Below are positions 10,548-22,312 of a DNA stretch of 64,000 nt, piece after piece. Every line of letters begins with the position of its first letter. Position 1 is the first letter of the stretch. The DNA is taken from assembly GCF_014529535.1 (NCBI RefSeq), contig NC_050738.1:5188140-5252139 (forward strand), given 5' to 3'. A model generated the notes under the pieces. That model was not told the origin of the DNA. It did no database searches and worked only from the letters and a program-made list of their open reading frames with translations. The DNA is from Bradysia coprophila (lineage: Eukaryota > Arthropoda > Insecta > Diptera > Sciaridae). The position numbers were made by a program, and so were the translations under genes.

Positions 10548-13500
10548 ATGAAGAAGGTGAGAAAAATTATAATTTTTGAATTTCAAGTGCCAAAATTTCA
10601 AGAAAATGTTGAATCGCCTGCATGTATGCAATTTTTTCTGCATGACGCATCGATATGATGAAACTTATGTGTGACATTACGTATGTGTTCGTTAAGTTCG
10701 ATGGCTCACAAAATTCATTTATATTCAGTAGTGTAGTTCGTATTCCATGTCAAAATAGAAAAAATACATTCAGTCATGAGTGACAACGTGGTTAACGAAT
10801 TAGAAAAAATGGATTTAAACGATCAAAAGGCATGAATTTTCTAATTTATATTTGGAATAAAGTGTAGAAGTTAAAATGCGACTGTTATTGAGAGCAGTTT
10901 CTAACATAAAAAGACTTGAAACCTTTGCATTTACCTCGCGAACAAACTACTTTACTACACTGGTGATTTGCCATTACATTTTTTTTATATTTGCTATGTG
11001 AACGTAAAATCACTTTGCATCAGTTGTTTTTCTGTAAATAGTGTGTTTCGATTGATTTCGTTGATAGCATTCCAGAATATATGTTCCGCTTAGACGAACA
11101 TATTACCTAATAATGCAGACGTGTTATCTTTCCAATTAAATTAATGAGAATTTTTCATCGATTTTACAGGCGGCTAAAAAGAAGAAGGAAAAACAAAAGA
11201 ATGCAGGGGGTGACGGTGCCGGTAATGTTACTTGTTGGTTGCATCAGAAATTTTGAATTAAATTTTTTCGATCAATTTCTGTGACTCAGGTAAAGAGACA
11301 AAACCGCTGCCAAGTTACATAGCCGACCGGCAAGTTCTGTGGGATAAGCTCAAGAAGCAATACGACGATGAAGTCGCTGCCAAAACCAGAGACCCAATCA
11401 CAATAACATTGCCCGATGGCAAAACCGTTGACGGTAAGTCATGGGACACTACACCGTACAGTGTGGCGGCTGGCATCAGTCAAGGATTGGCCGATGCAAC
11501 AGTTATTGCAAAAGTGAATGGTGTTTTGTGGGATTTGGATCGACCGTTAGAAGGGAATTGTAGTCTGCAGCTGATTAAATTTGATGATCCAGAGGGGAAA
11601 GCAGTATTTTGGCATAGTTCGGCCCATGCATTGGGAGAGGCGATGGAACGAATTTATGGAGGACATTTGTGCTATGGTCCACCGATTGAAAATGGCTTCT
11701 ATTATGATATGTTCGTGGAAGGTGATGGGGTAAGTGAACGTTTTGTGTATTAGACGCTTATTTTGTGATAAGAAGTGCATTAAATATCGGGAGAGGAACG
11801 GTTTCTCCAACAGTTAGTCGTCGGTATTTGTTACTCACCTAATTGTCTTACATTCCGTCTCTTCTTCCCTCGCAGATCACTAGCAACGAATATGGAGCGA
11901 TGGAAAATTCAATCAAGCAAATAACCAAGGAAAAGCAACCATTCGAACGTTTGGAAATGACCAAAGCCGATTTGCTTGAAATGTTCGGTTACAATGAGTT
12001 CAAGGTCCGAATTTTGAATGAGAAAATTACCGAAGAGAAGACCACCGTTTACCGTTGCGGAACGTTGATCGATTTATGTCGTGGACCGCATGTCCGACAC
12101 ACCGGCAAGATAAAGGCTCTGAAAGTCACCAAGGTAGATCTTCTTCGTTATCCGATTTTCTCATTGAAATTCAAATTGAATTTCGTTCTAGAATTCGTCG
12201 TCCTATTGGGAAGGTAAAGCTGATGCCGAAACACTACAGCGTGTGTACGGCATATCATTCCCCGACGCCAAGCAACTGAAAGAATGGGAAAAGTTCCAGG
12301 AAGAAGCGGCCAAGCGAGATCATCGTAAAATCGGTCGCGAACAGGAATTGTTCTTTTTCCATGAATTGTCGCCGGGTTCGTGCTTTTTCCAACCGAGAGG
12401 CGCCCACATCTACAACACATTGATGAATCTGATGAAATCCGAGTACCGAAAGCGCGGTTTCCAGGAAGTCATGACACCGAACATTTACAATGCAAAATTG
12501 TGGCAGACATCCGGTCATTGGTAAGTTCCATCTTGCTTTAACTTTCTCACAATAAACCCTGGACCAGTTCTTAACATACAACGTCATTTCCAGGGACTAC
12601 TATGCTGAAAACATGTTTTCGTTTGAATCGGAGAAGGAAACCTTTGCTTTGAAGCCGATGAATTGTCCGGGTCATTGGTAAGTTGTAACATTCCCAGTTA
12701 GCTATTAGATTGTGAATTCAATCTCATTTCCGCGCATCTCCCGTAGCTTGATATTCGATAATCGAATTCGTTCTTGGCGCGAGCTACCACTCCGTTTGGC
12801 TGATTTCGGTGTCCTTCACCGAAACGAACTCTCGGGTGCTTTGACTGGTCTGACACGAGTTCGTCGTTTCCAGCAAGACGATGCGCACATTTTCTGCACT
12901 CCCGAGCAAATCAAGGTCGAAATCGATGGATGCCTTGATTTCCTGAATCAAATTTTCTCCACATTCGGATTCACATTTAACTTGTGCTTGTCCACCCGTC
13001 CCGATAAATTCATCGGTGATGTCGAGCAATGGGATGCGGCGGAAAAATCGCTGGAAGAATCACTCAACAAGTTCGGTAAACCATGGACGATTAATGCTGG
13101 TAAGTTCGGGCAAATTTGGTCGTGAAACTCGATGTCCTTACGGTTCTAATCAAATCATCCCTTACAATTAGGTGATGGTGCTTTCTACGGTCCAAAAATC
13201 GACATCACGGTTTCGGATGCACTGAAGCGTGCCCATCAATGCGCCACCGTTCAACTCGATTTTCAATTGCCCATCCGATTCAATTTGTCATATGTGGCCG
13301 AAAGTGGTGAAAAGAAACGTCCCGTCATGATTCATCGGGCCATCCTCGGCTCCGTCGAACGACAAATCGCCATTTTAACTGAGAATTATGCTGGCAAATG
13401 GCCATTCTGGTTGTCACCGCGCCAAGTGATGGTCGTTCCCGTCGGACCCATGTTCGACGATTATGCTGACGCCGTACGTCAGAAATTGCACTTAGCTGGT

Positions 13501-13734
13501 TTCATGGCCGAGGCCGATCTGGACGACGGCGACACAATGAATAAGAAAATTCGTAATGCTCAACTGGCCCAGTTCAATTTCATTTTGGTGGTCGGTGAGA
13601 AGGAGAAAACCGGAAACACTGTCAACGTTCGCACTAGGGACAATAAAGTCCATGGAGAGGTGAGCGTTGACGATTTGATTCTCAAGTTTAATAAATTCAG
13701 AGACGAGCACGTCATCGGTGAAGATAATTTCTAA
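10548..13734 (+). CDS. ThrRS: Threonyl-tRNA synthetase
   Basis: Class II enzyme that joins threonine to tRNA-Thr for translation and edits mischarged serine. Exons 10548-10556, 11170-11221, 11290-11729, 11876-12133, 12192-12520, 12594-12677, 12747-13099 and 13172-13734 join in phase to 695 residues. A Lys-rich N-terminus is followed by the TGS domain (about 56-118). The editing domain carries H129, H133, C235 and H239. The catalytic core has MNCPGHC with zinc ligand C387, motif 2 [14 protein letters not shown] with H438, and [10 protein letters not shown] with H563 and motif 3. The C-terminal anticodon-binding domain runs from about 590 ([12 protein letters not shown]) to the end. All zinc, editing and catalytic residues are intact, so it should be active. 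Similarity is strongest to the cytosolic animal enzyme. The start is uncertain: a second first exon lies at 10776. No clear AATAAA follows the stop. Confidence 0.96.
10776..10829 (+). CDS. ThrRS: Possible alternative first exon of ThrRS with a GC donor
   Basis: ATG at 10776 opens 18 codons ([18 protein letters not shown]) followed directly by AAG|GCATGA. No GT donor exists before the stop. If GC serves as donor, the exon ends in phase 0 and joins exon 2 at 11170 to give a 710-residue enzyme with a typical acidic and amphipathic cytosolic N-terminus. The GC donor lacks the usual GCAAGT context, which weakens the case. The upstream MKK exon (10548) has a good GTGAGA donor but leaves almost no N-terminal extension. 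Neither start encodes an obvious mitochondrial presequence. Confidence 0.4.
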
Positions 13735-14517
13735 TCCATCTCGTCACGTATTGCCGCTCGGATGCGTTCCGTCTATTTAAATCACCATTTCTATTGATAA
13801 AAATTCTGTGGTCGAAGCTAAGTTTAGTCTAGATTCAATAATTGTTCACTGAATTAAACATCGGCTTGCAAAAGTTAATCGGGCGATTTTCTTTGTTTTG
13901 TTTATTTAATGACCTTTCAAACCATAACCAATGATGCGCATTGTTACTTCCTCATCATATATGGACGGTGTAAGGAATATTAAACTCTTCTTCATTTATG
14001 AGAAAAAAAACCGCCCAATTTCTTGTGGAACCCAGAGCACAGCATACATATTGATGACAGATCGGACAACTCTAGCAAAAAACATTTCATGTAAAAGTTA
14101 CCTCAAATTCGACTGTAGTGAGAATCGTTTTTGTTTTTCGTTCGGATAAAGCAACGCTAACAAGCGATATCTGTCCACGGTTTGTTTGGAAAGAGATTCA
14201 ATAGGGACCGTGAACCACCAATTTTTTTTAGTGATAGAGAAGAACTGTACAAACGAAAAAATTATCCCGAACCCCTGGGCCGTTTATGAAAACCAGTGGA
14301 TGCCATTTGGGACAGCCTAAGCACATATTTTAAACATAGCTAACGCCGACCCGTACGAAACACCTATTCGTATCAAAAGCCTTTAATGTGAAACTCTTCA
14401 TTTCTCTTACTTCATTTTCTTCTCTGCTGAAAAACTATTCTTCCTTTAAAATCACTTACATTATCCACTCTTTGCCTTGTTATCATATACAACTAAATTG
14501 CCGGAGGCAATATAGAC
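13735..14517. other. ThrRS 3' flank, AT-rich, no gene seen
   Basis: The 3' untranslated region of ThrRS should lie at the start. Beyond it are short frames with no domain or codon bias. I see no RNA gene or repeat of note. Confidence 0.5.
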
Positions 14518-15562
14518 AGCCCCGTACGAAGTCAAATTTCATAAATTCCTATTTAAACAGCTATATACCGCTATATTTACCTATGTTTCACTGTAAATAA
14601 ACATTTCACAGAGGAATACGCTATTATATAGCTCTATATGCCTGTATATAGCTCAATATAGCTGTATATAGGTTTTTGTAGATGTCCGTTTATGGAATCC
14701 CTGAAACCCCACACACATAACAAATTATTTCCATGTTAACAGAAACTCTCTAAGTATCATTTTTCCCAAGATATTTCTATTTTACTAAAATCCAATATGG
14801 CCGCCGGCAGCCATTTTGTTAGGAGACCGGAAATAGTACCGACGCTTTACATTCGTTAATACCTTTCAAACAAAAAAAAAATTCATGAAATTCGGTCAAA
14901 ATTTACTCGAGATATTGACAAAATACTCCACGTTCACTGTACTTCCGAGTAGCCAGATAAGAGCTCACTCCAAGAGACCTAGCTCACGCTCCGGAGAACA
15001 TAATTTCATAATTTTTTTTTCCCTGATTGGTACGGTCAATACCTATCTAATAAAGCTAAAACAGACGAAATATGTTCAAATGTGGCCGACCTACAAGCAA
15101 AAACTGCTTGCCGCCCTGTGCCTGTTCCACACCAAGGGGTCTAACTCACGAGTCGGTCATCCGATTTCCATAAACTTTTTTTTTGTCGATCGGTATTGTA
15201 AATACCTTTTATTTGACGTATCACTTACAAGTTTAACGTTTAAATGTCCGGAGATATCTTCGAAAAACCGTAAAGCACTTATTGGGCCACAGCTCGGGAG
15301 GAGTCGATCCAAAATCACTCATCTTCGAACTTAGCCTGTCTTTTGACATTACCAAACGGGAAAAAAAAGAATTTTCAAAATCGGATACGTTTTACTCAAG
15401 TTATCGTGCAGACAGACAGACGGACAGACGGACATTTTTTTTTTCGCGGATTTGGCATCTCTAGACAACCACAATAGGTTTCCCCTTACTCAGGGAGTCC
15501 AATTCGACGTGTTACAAACGTATGCGTAAACCTATAAGACCCCAGTACTTCGTACGGGTCTA
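14518..15562 (+). mobile_element. Non-autonomous element, GCCCCGTACGAAG-end family, copy 2
   Basis: Ends are agccccgtacgaagt on the left and acttcgtacgggtcta on the right, an inverted pair. The inside holds a TATATAGC-rich patch (about 14560-14670), several 'actcacg' and 'tttttttccctgattggta' blocks also found in the 41.6-43.4 kb copy, and a GACGGACAGA run (15411-15435). Right-end subterminal bases 'cctataagacccc' match copy 3 in position. It lacks the 145-bp tandem units. A 149-codon frame at 14885-15334 has no recognisable domain and is interrupted at matching places in the other copies, so it is not called a gene. Confidence 0.7.
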
Positions 15563-16064
15563 AACATACAGTTGAAAGTCAAAATTTTACCATACGCACT
15601 AACCGCGAAAAAATGTATTTGAAAGTGGTCTTTTATGTCAAATTTTCAGAAAAGCAACTTTTTCCTCTACCCTTGGTGAAATTTGGTAATTTCTGTACCT
15701 TTCTGGTAGCCTTCTTTCAAAGTAGTTTGTCACCTGAAGAATAAACTTTACAACGATATCAAATATGCCATACTTGACCAACAACAAGTACTGCTGATGA
15801 TTCAGTTTTTCAATCGAAGTCTTAAGAAAAAGAGATATTTAATTAGGCCAGCGACATTGAATCGCATAGTCTGGAAAATTGGAAAAGTTTTGAAGACTTC
15901 GAATCATTCGATAGAAATTGCATATTCGTGGATCTTGTTCAGGTTCGAGGTAAGCACAGTTTTTTCATAATTAAGGCTTCAGAAGATTCAGCGGAGAGAG
16001 AAAATGACTATGACATGATAGGGTCGAAAATGGACTGTTACATTACTAGGGAATCCGTTTTAAG
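15563..16064. other. Spacer, nothing recognised
   Basis: AT-rich DNA between two repeats. No gene, RNA or repeat could be supported. Confidence 0.4.
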
Positions 16065-16985
16065 AATCGCCAAAGCCAAATCACCAAAAAAATAGCAAAT
16101 CGTCAAGAAACATCGCCAAAGTGTGAAGAAACGCACAGAAACAAAAATAATGGAAAGTTAGCGAGGAGGAAACTACTCGGGTAATTGACACCCTCGAAGG
16201 AATTGCCGGAACATCCGGTAATTAATAGGAATTGAAGGAAATACTATAAATTGAATGAATTACAAGGAATTGAATGGAAATACGAGAAATTGAACGTAAT
16301 GAAAGGAAATCGGATAAGTATGATAAACGAAAGAACTAATCGAATGCAAAACAATTGATCTTCTCACTCGATGCAGGTGTCCGGTCTTGGCTATTCGGTT
16401 TGTAAAATACAGTTCATTCACTGATTGTTTCCTTTTATTTACTTTCAATTTCTCGTATTTCCAGTCAATTCCTTATAATTCATTTAATTCCTTGTAATTC
16501 CATCAATTGCTATCTATTGCTTCGATTTCTAGTATTTCCTTCAATTCTTATTAATTACCGGCTACGAATCTGCAGTAATTTCGACGGCTACCGTTCGTTT
16601 TGTTTAAATTTGAAGGAAATCTTAGAAAATTATCAGAAAAAGAAAATTAGGAAAATTTTTTAGAAAATTGTTTCTAAAAAGTAGGCAATAAATTGGATAG
16701 TAACAGAAAATATCGTGGAATTATTAGAAATTAATAGGAATTAAAGTGCAAATCCGCCAAAACGGAGGAATTGAAGGCATTAAAAATTGATTTGCCACCC
16801 TTTTGGCCAGAGGTTTCCCCCTCGAAAATTTGTCTTTAAGGCGTTTCTTGACACTTTGGCGTTTTTTCTTAGCGCTTCTTCACACTTAGCAATTCATCAA
16901 TCTTGGCTGATTTGTTAAATCGCCAAGAATAGTGTGAAGAAACGCCAAGAAAAATCTCCGGAGTGTGAAGAAACGCTAGAATGTA
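16065..16985. repeat. Foldback element with GTGTGAAGAAACGC subrepeats
   Basis: A 32-bp arm at 16215-16246 (ccggtaattaataggaattg onwards) recurs inverted at 16530-16561 with a single mismatch. A second inner pair, 'aatacgagaaattgaa' and its complement, lies inside. Around this hairpin the motif gtgtgaagaaacgc occurs near 16121, 16932 and 16970, and in inverted form near 16834 and 16869, always beside 'cgccaa'. The whole looks like a foldback element of about 0.9 kb with no coding sequence. Confidence 0.65.
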
Positions 16986-17402
16986 ATGAATCGTCAATAG
17001 TCATTTTCATGCCTTGAAAAGTTGTACACATTGATGACGGTCATTAGGCCATTTCGCGAGTTGTATCTCGAACGAAGTGATACATAAATAATACATGGAA
17101 ATGACTATGGCGACTTGAATGTGGCGATACTTCACGGCTATGTTGTGAAAAGGATATTTAAAAAATAGAAAATAAGAATAAAAGCGAAATTTTGCGGCCA
17201 TAGGGAGAATTTGTCGTAGTCTGAGTAGAATCAATCATTGATATCGTGAGAGAACTCTCATAAATGTCTCAGACTCAAAGTTAAGGTAAGTAGATTCCGG
17301 TGTCACGGTCAGAAATTTAGAAAAAAAATCCGAATTTTCTAAATCAAAATTGTCAAAAATAGGCCCTAAGAATTTCGAGCTCAAATAACACAAAAAGTTT
17401 TT

Positions 17403-17408
17403 TTTATT
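17403..17408 (-). terminator. Polyadenylation signal of the RING-H2 gene
   Basis: Minus-strand AATAAA about 80 bases after the stop codon of the RING-H2 gene. Confidence 0.6.
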
Positions 17409-17488
17409 GAAATTTTACGGAAAATACAAGCGAATGGAGTGATCAACCAGTCACAACTTGAAAATACTGACACCAGCCCAACAAGCAC

Positions 17489-18654
17489 TTAGCGAGCACT
17501 CTCATTTAAGTAATCTGAAGCTACGTTGATGCACATCCTACATTTCGGACACACTTTCTTATGCTTTTTTAACCAAGGGTCAACACATCCTGTGTGGAAC
17601 AGATGAAAGCATGGCAGTCGGCGCACCTCTTCTTCATCGACGAAGGACAACAGACAAACGGGACACACATCTATCTCATCTGCAGCTGCACATGAACGGT
17701 TTTCGAATTTGAATTTGAAAGTGTGACGTTCCACCATTTCATTTCCAATTGCTTCGCGTATCTACAAGAAAGATGTTCTCAGAGCTGGTCGAGAATGTTT
17801 CAGGACGGTTCAGGACCACAACTTACCGAGTCGTTTATTTCGAAGTCGTCGATTGAATCACCGGCATCGTCGTCACTATCACTGTATGGATAGTCGTCGA
17901 GGTAACCGCCACCACTGCCTATCTCATTTTCTTCATCTTCTTCTTCTTCATAATCATCTTCTTCTTCTTCATCAGAATAATATGTGGACCAGTCTGGATC
18001 GAGATCGTCTTCGTTCTCATCCACATTAGAGTCGTTGTCATTAACTGTTACGATGTCTGGAACGTTAGCATCAGCACCAGAATCATTTAAGACATCGCCC
18101 GAATTCGTTATTGTACCACCGCCTGTAGCATTCGAACTATTAACGCCGACTGGAACGGAATTGCGCAAAGCTACGCACGTGTGCTCGTTTGTACCGATTG
18201 AAACGACAACAGCTTCAGCACCGTCAGCAACATCTCCTGAAGTCTTTACTGCATTGCTTGTGGCATTCGAGCTATCATCGTCGATGCGGACTGAATGTTC
18301 GAAAGCAACGCTTACCGAATGATCTGATACGCAATTTGATGTTGAATTGTTATCTGAAAACAGATTACGGTCATCGTCAGTAATGTGTAAGCAAAATAGA
18401 ACAAAAAGTCGTCCACCTGAGTCGTTCGTCGAATTTAATACATTTCTATCAACGCCATTTGGCTCTTTGAACGCTGCTAAGCATGGTTCGACATTGTTTT
18501 TTTCTATGCCATTGGCATTTGATTTTGATTTGTCCACCGTCTGATCCACAGCACCACTGCTCTTACAATCTTTTTTTGGAGCGACCGGCTTTCGAATGCC
18601 ATTTGCCTCGTTAGACTCATAATTTGAGACAGATCCTGATGTTGATTGGCTCAT
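17489..18654 (-). CDS. RING-H2 finger protein, Arkadia-like, acidic
   Basis: Likely E3 ubiquitin ligase. Minus-strand exons are 18654-18417, 18353-17827 and 17761-17489, giving 345 residues; the first intron (63 bp) is stop-free and a multiple of three, so retention would give 366. Numbering in the 366-residue form: residues 1-200 are Ser/Asn/Asp-rich and hold a duplicated block ([13 protein letters not shown].. and [13 protein letters not shown]..). Residues 207-276 are strongly acidic. The RING is C309, C312, C327, H329, H332, C335, C347, C350. The core [19 protein letters not shown] is closest to RNF111/Arkadia and RNF165, which act in TGF-beta signalling and recognise SUMO; spacing between the sixth and seventh ligands is 11, one longer than Arkadia. 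An in-frame ATG at 18750 would add 32 residues; 18654 is preferred because the extra part resembles untranslated leader. Orthology to Arkadia is not established. Confidence 0.85.
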
Positions 18655-19819
18655 TTTGTATACGATGATGATGTACGACAATAAATAGAAATTAACTGAA
18701 CTCAGAATTTCTGAAAGCCTACGGAAAAACCAATAGCCTCCGGACAACAAAAAAAACGAACAAAAAAATCACAAATAAATTGAGAGGTTAAATTATTTTG
18801 GACTTTTCGTTTGTTTAAACTCGTCTTTTTACGATAACACTGTGATTCATAACCAAGCTCTTGCTGAAGTGCTGACAACAAATTAATAATTTTGAGAAAT
18901 GCTGTATACTATCACACAAGCCTTTGAAACGTGTATAAGATTGAACGTGATAGCGAATCTTCTTTTTTCTACCAACCGCTATTGAACCAATCAAAACACT
19001 CCATACCACTCGTTTAAATTTGAACAAAATAAAATCATCCAGCATGAAATTCAGCGCATTCAGGAAATGTGCATGCTTGTACATCTGAATCTGTTATCGA
19101 CAGCCATGAAGTATGACTCATCAAGAGACATCTTGGCTAAATTTAGGGCCGTACTGGCTATCAAAGGGCGTTCCTATGAAATGTAGAAAAGGGCGCTTTA
19201 AAGTGAAGGAAAGGTGCCAAAAAGCTCTACCTATTGAAAGGCAATTTCAATAAAATTACTAAAGGTGATCTTGTGAGGCCTGTTCGGGCCTGGAAATTAC
19301 AGTTTAAGGGACAAGTTGGTATTTTAGATTTTTTTTTGGGTGGTATCGATAGGGCAGGACTTGACATACAACACGAATTGGAATGCACAAAAGCCTCTCC
19401 TTGAGGAGTTCCAAGGTTTTTCCTATGTTTTTTTTTTCAATTTTCGTAGTGAAATCTGATGTCAGTGCAACTAGAAAATTTGGATCCAAATTGTCAAAAA
19501 TAAAATTTGAGAGAGTCTACGATTGAAAACATTCTGCTTCCACAATTGAAAATTATTGAAACCATTCAATCTTAACCAAGGTAGATATAATGTCCAGACA
19601 TTACCTTGATCTTAACGATTGTTGATGATGCCATCTTGTGACTCATGAACGTATTTTTTAACGTTGGAGCTTTCGCAAAACACAGAAAAAACTGTCAATA
19701 TTGACAGGAACAAAAACACTTCAGAAGAAGAATTTTACTTTTAGTAAACACGGTAAATACGATGCAATTCAATTTAGTTACCATTAATTGTGCCAAAAAG
19801 TGACAAAATATTTACGAAA
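18655..19819. other. Divergent intergenic region between RING-H2 and mTERF genes
   Basis: Both gene promoters should lie here. The DNA is AT-rich; short frames on either strand show no domain. No repeat family from elsewhere in the window was recognised. Confidence 0.5.
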
Positions 19820-21523
19820 ATGTATCGCTTGTTGATTCATAGCGGAACAATGTTCCAAAAACTAATCAAATGGACTACAAAGCAAAACGACCGTACTAAA
19901 AACATTTATTTATCGTTCAGTCACTTCGGTCCTATGTATAAAAAAATTGAAAACCGAGACTACCACAAATCTACTTCCTACACCGAAAGCGGAAAGCCGT
20001 TAACGAGAAAAGTTTTTGTAAATTATTTGAAAACGACATTAATGTGTCCGGCGAAAGTGGCCACAGACATCTGGTTAGCCTATCCAGTACTCGGTGATAG
20101 ATTCTTAAATGATGTCGACAAAAATGTGAACATTTTAACTGAGGAAGGTGTGACGATTAAAGCCATTTTAGATAATCCACCGTTGTTGAGTCTGAGTGAA
20201 GGTTGGACAAAATACACGTCTGTAATATGTAAATGTGATGATAACAGGTATTCAAAATTATTCCAGTCTCTCTTCGAGAACGTCTGACCATTCTGAAATG
20301 TCTGATGCCGGATAAAGTCGAAGACTTTCTACCATTGGCGCTGGTTGCTGATACTCGGTTAAATGAAATCAAGGAAATAGCTGAACGGGAAGCAGATGTG
20401 ATACCTAGCAGACATCGAATTTATTATTTCAGTAAGCTGCTGGAGGTAAGTAGAAAAATGGTGAATTGATGTCCAACTACCGATTTCTCTTGAAATTCCG
20501 TAAGTGTAAGGAAGGAAATATGGTCGGTTGGTCCAAATCACGCCTAGATTCGGCTCCGGTTCCTTCAAATCAAAAATTGAAAAAGTTATGGGATTGGGCC
20601 GGTTGTGGGTTTAGGCACCACCATCGGCATCCATAGCTGTATCGTTGCTAAGTTTGAAGCGGCTGTTCTGTTTGAAGCGATTGACACCAAAATAAGATAA
20701 AATTTAGACCGGACCAATTATAAAATCTCTCGAAATCCAGATTTTAAGTTAAAAAAAAAATATTTTCAGACGGAACCGTACACCTTAAGTAAACATATTG
20801 TGCCTAATCGACTGTTTATGTTGACACTGCCATTCAAAGGTAACAATCTCACCCAAAAGTGACAAGCTGTGTGTATTCGAACAATTGTTACAATTTCTAA
20901 CAAAGATCGTTCGCAGAAGTTAATCATCGCATCAAAACAATGTTAACGTATAAAACACCCGCACAAATTATTTCAAACTTGCGGCTCATCAAAAACAGTG
21001 AGCAATTCCTTGAATCGTTGCGTCAGGCTAATTTGAACGAGAACCTGAATCTTGAACATAATTTGTCAATGGCCCAGTACTACGCAAATCGTTTAGACTA
21101 CGACATCGAGAAAGTTGAAACGATGCTGAAAATATATCCGTTCTTAGCGAGCATGGACGTGAACATGGTATGTATTCACAGAAAATTTCTAATTTTTAAA
21201 TTCATTTCACCGCTTACAGCAGTGCACAATTTCAGGTAGACAAAAAACTCGACTTTCTACTGAAAGAAGTTGGTGTAAGTGCATCGGCAATTGTTTATTC
21301 TCCTCGTACATTGCTCACACGCCTTGACAAGATGAAACAGCGATTTCAGGAATTAGAATTTTATGGCTTTGGATGCCAAGGACATCAACAGATACTGGTC
21401 AAAATTTCACTAAGCGAGAAAAAATACAGCGAATTTCTTGTTAAATTGAAAGAAGAGTGGGAACAACAACAAAACGAAAGGAATAGTTTTGTTGGGAAGT
21501 TACGGAAAATGTTTTCTTTTTGA
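19820..21523 (+). CDS. Mitochondrial transcription termination factor family protein (mTERF)
   Basis: Predicted mitochondrial nucleic-acid-binding protein; insect relatives (mTTF, mTERF5) bind mitochondrial DNA and control transcription. Exons 19820-20201, 20267-20445, 20770-20839, 20917-21167 and 21236-21523 join to 389 residues. The N-terminus, MYRLLIHSGTMFQKLIKW, is basic and amphipathic as in a mitochondrial presequence. mTERF-type helical repeats with a Pro followed by Leu-rich turns are visible: NPPLLSLSE + VSLRERL, YPFLASMDVNMVDKKLDFLL, YSPRTLLTRLDKMKQRFQEL. The first intron is set at 20202-20266 (65 bp); this choice rebuilds a normal mTERF motif, whereas another phase-compatible donor would leave only 38 bp. 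The C-terminus is Lys/Gln/Glu-rich. Subfamily (mTTF or mTERF5) cannot be fixed by eye. Confidence 0.82.
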
Positions 21524-21600
21524 ATATTGTATACAATACGCGCAGGTGAATTTATAAAGTCGGAGATTAATTATGAAAACTGTTATGAATATATAGCGAC

Positions 21601-21606
21601 AATAAA
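21601..21606 (+). terminator. Polyadenylation signal of the mTERF gene
   Basis: AATAAA lies 78 bases after the stop codon. Confidence 0.65.
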
Positions 21607-21842
21607 CAAGCGAAGTCAAGCGAAAGTCATTTCAGGTTAGAATAATTTACTGACTTCAATTTCCATTGCGAATGATGCATTGAAAAACGATTTAGGAGTA
21701 TTGCATAACTCGAGATAAAAATGAAAAGTCTCGTCTTCGTGTATTTATTGACCTTGGCTTCGCCTCGGATCAACAAAATTAACACGAAAACGGTATTGAA
21801 TTGAACCGATCATGTCAAAATATGATTTTGTATGATGAAAAT

Positions 21843-22216
21843 AGAGATGTGCGGGCCGACCTATTTTCAAAACCCGACCCAGCCCGGCCCAGACTAATTT
21901 TTAATGCCCGAGCCCGACCCGACCCGAGAATTTTGAACCCGACTCGGCCCGTATATTTTTTATTGAACGAAAAAACCTAAAATTGGCGCGCCTAACAAGT
22001 GGAAATCGTTCGGTTAGCTATCGTTATAATAATGTAGTCTCACAAATCTATCGAACACTTGAAAGGAAGCTTACTCTCGGACTGTACTACAAATTTTCTT
22101 TAAATTTTTCTTCAAGTTTTCACAAGTCGGGCCGGCCTGAATCTTTGTTTTTGAAACCCGAACCCGCCCGAGCCCGATTAATTTTTGAAACCCCGACCCA
22201 AGCCCGGTCGGGTAGG
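21843..22216. repeat. CCCGA-rich repeat
   Basis: Two G+C-rich blocks (about 21850-21955 and 22125-22215) consist of degenerate cccgacccga and gcccgagcccga units, separated by AT-rich DNA of about 170 bases. The second block ends in ggtcgggtaggtg, close to the inverse of the first unit. No gene is present. The base composition is unlike everything around it. Confidence 0.7.
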
Positions 22217-22312
22217 TGAATTTCTCTAGATGAAAATGAGATTTTGTAAAGGGAAAATATGAATTGATTGCCAAACATGAAGAGTTAATAGCTCGAAAAT
22301 AAGAAAATTGAT

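Noticed and set aside
14885-15334. 149-codon frame in repeat copy 2
   Set aside because: The matching region of the other copies does not keep the frame, and no transposase motif is visible.
18655-18750. ATG at 18750 as the RING-H2 start
   Set aside because: The 32 extra residues are hydrophobic and AT-rich, unlike the rest of the N-terminus, and look like translated leader. It remains possible.
19790-19819. Start of the mTERF protein upstream of 19820
   Set aside because: The only upstream in-frame start-like codon is GTG, which is not a normal start in insects; the first ATG is at 19820.
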